Shown here piece by piece: positions 21,616 through 23,820 of a DNA stretch of 23,820 nucleotides; position 1 is the stretch's first letter; the number at the start of each line of letters is the position of its first letter. This DNA is from a virus. The stretch spans positions 1 to 23,820 of the IMG/VR virus record IMGVR_UViG_3300025280_000170; one strand, written 5' to 3'. The notes below the pieces were generated by a model. That model ran no database searches. It was not told the DNA's origin and saw nothing but the letters and a program-made list of their open reading frames with translations. The translations under genes were made by a program, and so were the position numbers.

Positions 21616-22410
21616 TCAGCCGAGGTCTGCTGTCATTACCGCAGACTTGTTAGTGTTACGACGCTTCGGACGATTGGACTTAGTGATTCCAGTCCGCTCA
21701 TCTACTTGCTCAAACCAGTTGCCGGGCTTGCCAATCTTGAATCCCTGTTCGGCCAGCCCTTCGTTCAGGCTATAGACGGCTTCCTTGTAGTCGTTACCAA
21801 TTCCACATGCTCCCGTAAGATCATGCTTCTTGGCCTTCTTCTTGTAGGTGCCGTCTTTCTTCTGAACCCCTGTACCAAGGATCTCTAGCATGATGCCGTC
21901 ATCGGTAAGCGTTTGACGAACCATCATACCTTTCAGGTACTCAGTCTTGGCCTGTATTGGGGAGACAGGCTCCACCTCAGGCTGCTGATTCCCAAGGATC
22001 TGCTGAACCAGTGTCTTGCTCCGCAACTTGCTTGAAGCACCAACACCAGCCAACCCCTTGAGTTGCTCACGAGGCATAGCCGTCAACGTCGCCTCCGTAA
22101 ACACGGGAGGTGCATCAACCGACTTCACCTTGCGAGTCTTCTTCGCCGCCTTTGGCTTGCCTGTCGGAACACCGCCAGCCTTTGCAGCAGCCAGTTCAGC
22201 CTCAAGTTGAGCAATACGCTCAGCGTTGCTGTCTTGGGCAGGCTGCTCATCGGTCAACGGATTTCCCTCATGGTCAAGGCCCAACTCCTCCAGCCGCTTG
22301 ATAGCGAACCGGCTACCGTTATTGTGACGGCGTACCAGTTCAGCCACAGCCTTAGGATTACCCTTGGCTACGAGTTCTTGTCCAGACAGTTGAATCATCT
22401 TCTTAGCCAT
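21616..22410 (-). CDS. Hypothetical basic/coiled-coil protein with possible SAP-like segment
   Basis: About 264 aa. It has an N-terminal basic helical region, a coiled coil (AERIAQLEAELAAAKA), a Lys/Ala/Pro-rich linker, a helix-loop-helix (LTAMPREQLKGLAGVGASSKLRSKTLVQQIL) that resembles SAP or HeH nucleic-acid-binding modules, and a C-terminal globular region ending in basic SNRPKRRNTNKS. ATG 22410 is preferred over the upstream 22434 because of AAGGA upstream. It sits between the tandem promoter-like repeats and RNAP2, so the two genes are probably co-transcribed and may act together. The SAP assignment is tentative. Confidence 0.72.
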   Translation of the reverse strand: MAKKMIQLSGQELVAKGNPKAVAELVRRHNNGSRFAIKRLEELGLDHEGNPLTDEQPAQDSNAERIAQLEAELAAAKAGGVPTGKPKAAKKTRKVKSVDAPPVFTEATLTAMPREQLKGLAGVGASSKLRSKTLVQQILGNQQPEVEPVSPIQAKTEYLKGMMVRQTLTDDGIMLEILGTGVQKKDGTYKKKAKKHDLTGACGIGNDYKEAVYSLNEGLAEQGFKIGKPGNWFEQVDERTGITKSNRPKRRNTNKSAVMTADLG

Positions 22411-22474
22411 TTTACGTATGTTCCTTATCGTCATGGCGTTTACATGGGTGGGTACACACAGCCCTGTGCCGTGG

Positions 22475-22511
22475 CCCCTTTGGTAGAACTAGACTATCAC
22501 GTACGTACATA
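22475..22511 (-). promoter_or_regulatory. Promoter-like repeat, family A, copy 1
   Basis: A 37-bp perfect direct repeat of 22533-22569, 58 bp apart, in an untranslated gap. The minus-strand core is CTAGTTCTACCAAAGGGG, preceded by TACGTACGTGATAGT. The CTACCAAA-GGGG arrangement resembles the CACTATA-GGG initiation end of T7 promoters. It is the nearer of the two copies to the 264-aa gene and RNAP2. Confidence 0.65.
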
Positions 22512-22532
22512 CATACGTGTGGTGTGTCCGGT

Positions 22533-22569
22533 CCCCTTTGGTAGAACTAGACTATCACGTACGTACATA
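22533..22569 (-). promoter_or_regulatory. Promoter-like repeat, family A, copy 2
   Basis: Identical to 22475-22511 over 37 bases. The whole 22435-22601 gap is also rich in TACGTA and GTAC alternation (TACGTACGT, CATACATACGTG), which gives many short palindromes. Tandem identical copies suggest strong or staged transcription of the downstream 264-aa gene and RNAP2, or binding sites for a regulator. Confidence 0.65.
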
Positions 22570-22601
22570 GGTATCTACCTACCTGTGTACGTATGTATAT
22601 A

Positions 22602-22904
22602 CTATTGGCGATTCCTTTTGTAATGTTCCCGAGCCTCTTTATGTTTATCCTCAAACTCCTCTAATACAGTAAACTCCTTACGTTGGAGGATTGTTTGTGC
22701 CGCTTCTCTACACTCAGGATCTTCAAGTATAAAGTGCCTGAGTTTGCATATGATTTTACTCAGGGTTTGCCTTACGGTTTCCTTCGTGTTGTGGTCGCCC
22801 GATTCAGGGTGAGGGTCAGCATTCAACTCATCGGCAATAGCCTGATGCGTCATACCCTCACGCATAGATACAGGGCGAGACATTGGGGCGAACTTCTTAC
22901 CCAT
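22602..22904 (-). CDS. Small sigma region-4-like helix-turn-helix protein
   Basis: 100 aa from ATG 22904, with AGGAGG 7 nt upstream. The segment MTHQAIADELN...TKETVRQTLSKIICKLR follows the pattern of sigma-70 region 4.2 (xEIAxxL...TRExVRQIExKALxKLR), including the VRQ and final KLR. Between the two helices lies an extra stretch (ADPHPESGDHN), longer than the normal turn. A Lys/Glu-rich C-terminal helix follows. It could redirect host RNA polymerase or act as a repressor early in infection. The homology is by eye and moderate. Confidence 0.65.
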   Translation of the reverse strand: MGKKFAPMSRPVSMREGMTHQAIADELNADPHPESGDHNTKETVRQTLSKIICKLRHFILEDPECREAAQTILQRKEFTVLEEFEDKHKEAREHYKRNRQ

Positions 22905-23115
22905 CGTTGCCTCCTGAGTCAAGTGCCTGCTTGAGTCCTGCTTCTACACCCAATTCAAATGCAATACAGGCTGGACCTATCCCACAAGATTCCAAGACAA
23001 GGCCCGGAGGACACAGTGCCAACCAACCTTGAAGCATTCTATCTTTCAATGCTTCTTGGAATAGGTCAGCCAAAAGCAAGGGACATAGATTGTCAGATTT
23101 CATTTGCTTGCCCAT
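22897..23115 (-). CDS. Small Cys-containing hypothetical protein, 72 aa
   Basis: MGKQMKSDNLCPLLLADLF... with three Cys in LALCPPG, LESCGIGPAC and one near the start, and a helical C-terminus (FELGVEAGLKQAL). ATG 23115 shares one base with the preceding stop (TAATG) and has AGGA 7 nt upstream. The stop overlaps the next start by 8 nt. No family recognised. Confidence 0.7.
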   Translation of the reverse strand: MGKQMKSDNLCPLLLADLFQEALKDRMLQGWLALCPPGLVLESCGIGPACIAFELGVEAGLKQALDSGGNDG

Positions 23116-23207
23116 TACAATTCCTTTACCTCCTGAAGTATCAACATCAAACAAAGAACAATAAACGATACACTAACGAAACACAATACCAATTCAATCA
23201 TGAACAC
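23115..23207 (-). CDS. Single-span membrane peptide, about 30 aa
   Basis: Read from the GTG at 23207 (AGGTAGG at 7 nt) or the ATG at 23201: MIELVLCFVSVSFIVLCLML then ILQEVKEL. It is almost entirely one hydrophobic helix with an acidic/basic C-terminus. Its stop overlaps the next ATG (TAATG). Tiny early-region membrane peptides are common in phages. Function unknown. Confidence 0.6.
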   Translation of the reverse strand: MFMIELVLCFVSVSFIVLCLMLILQEVKEL

Positions 23208-23226
23208 TCAATCACCTACCTTTGTA

Positions 23227-23240
23227 GCGGATTCCTCCGC
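23227..23240 (-). other. GGAA-capped 5-bp hairpin in untranslated gap
   Basis: On the minus strand GCGGA-GGAA-TCCGC forms a 5-bp stem with a GNRA-type tetraloop. It lies 20 nt before the 30-aa peptide start, in the 23208-23281 gap. It may stabilise or process the early mRNA; no U-tract follows. Confidence 0.4.
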
Positions 23241-23281
23241 AGAAAACGAAAGAGACTATATTTTTACATAACCTCCAGAAA

Positions 23282-23692
23282 CTAACGGGTTTCTTCATTA
23301 GCACCACCTCTCCATCCATATTGGAACAGTATATTACGAGTCATAGCAACCAACTCAGGATCTGGTTTATGCCTCCACCGCTTCTGCATCTCCCTAACCT
23401 CCCAATGAAAAAGCGAGGCGTAGTGTCGGTGGTTGTAATCCCTAGCATCATATCGTTCACATGCCTTACGAAAGCGATGCTTTTCTCTAATGCTGTAACG
23501 ATACCAGCGATTACCAAGACCTTTGAGGCGGCCAAAGGAATCGTAACGAAAGTCAGAGTTTATATTATCCCTGACATCCATACTGAACTCCCCGCAGTCC
23601 CAAAGGACAAGGTTAGTCCTGCGTTCTGGTAACAAACCAAGAATCCACAGTAACATCCTGTGAATCCAAGGCTTACGACGGTCAGTGTACAT
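23282..23692 (-). CDS. Hypothetical basic protein, 136 aa
   Basis: MYTDRRKPWIHRMLLWILGLLPERRTNL... starts with a short hydrophobic stretch (about residues 9-22) that could be membrane-associated. Then comes a Tyr/Arg/His-rich body (RWYRYSIREKHRFRKACERYDARDYNHRHY). ATG 23692 has AGGTAGG upstream; a GTG two codons earlier is the alternative. I recognise no family. Early T7-like genes of this size often target host functions. Confidence 0.72.
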   Translation of the reverse strand: MYTDRRKPWIHRMLLWILGLLPERRTNLVLWDCGEFSMDVRDNINSDFRYDSFGRLKGLGNRWYRYSIREKHRFRKACERYDARDYNHRHYASLFHWEVREMQKRWRHKPDPELVAMTRNILFQYGWRGGANEETR

Positions 23693-23722
23693 AGACACCT
23701 ACCTTTCTGCCTCAACTAGAGG

Positions 23723-23820
23723 CTAACATGAGCATCGTTTAGGGGAAGCCACATAGCAATGCCCATTGGGCAAAGTTTCCGAGACGATATACCCATCTTT
23801 ATAGGGTAACACAACCTGTG
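23723..23820 (-). CDS. Partial hypothetical protein running off the right edge
   Basis: An open frame enters from the edge and ends with TAG at 23723, reading QVVLPYKDGYIVSETLPNG and then HCYVASPKRCSC. The composition looks protein-like. A second frame over the same bases is also open, so the assignment is tentative. A 5-bp hairpin (GCCTC/GAGGC, 23709-23723) follows the stop. Confidence 0.4.
   Translation of the reverse strand, partial: QVVLPYKDGYIVSETLPNGHCYVASPKRCSC

Noticed and set aside
22490-22600. A CRISPR array or iteron origin from the direct repeats
   Set aside because: There are only two identical copies with no regular unique spacers; they are better explained as tandem promoters. 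An origin function cannot be excluded.

Overview
The window is about 24 kb of a tailed-phage genome, a T7-like podophage of the broad Autographiviridae type. It is probably an aquatic (marine or freshwater) metagenomic assembly. The evidence is a co-linear set of T7-type genes: single-subunit RNA polymerase, gp2.5-like ssDNA-binding protein, gp4-like primase-helicase, gp5-like family A DNA polymerase and gp6-like exonuclease. With them are a class II (B12-dependent) ribonucleotide reductase, a dUTPase, a RusA resolvase in place of T7 gp3, and many small overlapping genes. Every supported gene is on the minus strand, so transcription runs from high to low coordinates: early genes at the right, replication in the middle, the start of the virion module at the far left. 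No host, integration, packaging or lysis genes are visible. The left edge (1-124) is a fold-back, most likely an assembly or library artefact that truncates the leftmost gene.

Layout from right to left. (1) 23820-21616: small early genes, including a 30-aa membrane peptide, a sigma region-4-like helix-turn-helix protein and a basic coiled-coil protein; two tandem 37-bp promoter-like repeats lie inside this block. (2) 21541-18726: a divergent single-subunit RNA polymerase (RNAP2, 708 aa), then three small genes. (3) 18725-17904: about 820 nt without genes but dense in perfect helices, a probable large structured ncRNA. A third, diverged copy of the promoter-like repeat lies just upstream. It is followed by a 38-aa membrane peptide and tRNA-Arg(UCU). 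(4) 17698-15279: six small genes and a DUF932 protein. (5) 15236-12720: a second promoter-like motif, then the conventional T7-like RNA polymerase (RNAP1, 819 aa). (6) 12859-10096: small proteins, a metallophosphoesterase, SSB and RusA. (7) 10038-9802: tRNA-Leu(UAA) and a CAU tRNA that looks like lysidine-type tRNA-Ile. (8) 9786-3122: ParB-like protein, primase-helicase, DNA polymerase, DUF4406 protein, a thiol-peptidase-like protein, a P-loop (d)NMP-kinase-like protein and gp6-like exonuclease. (9) 3136-411: a second copy of the RNAP1-type motif, dUTPase, ribonucleotide reductase and two overlapping small genes that precede the virion module.

The most unusual content is one phage carrying two complete single-subunit RNA polymerases together with two distinct promoter-like motif families. 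Family A has three copies: two upstream of the RNAP2 operon and one upstream of the ncRNA. Family B has two copies: upstream of RNAP1 and upstream of dut-nrdJ. I infer, but cannot show, that this is a two-polymerase transcription cascade. The large structured RNA and tRNAs for AUA, UUA and AGA/AGG codons add RNA-based functions. Several real small genes, confirmed by ribosome-binding sites and 1- or 8-nt stop/start overlaps, were found by reading the gaps.
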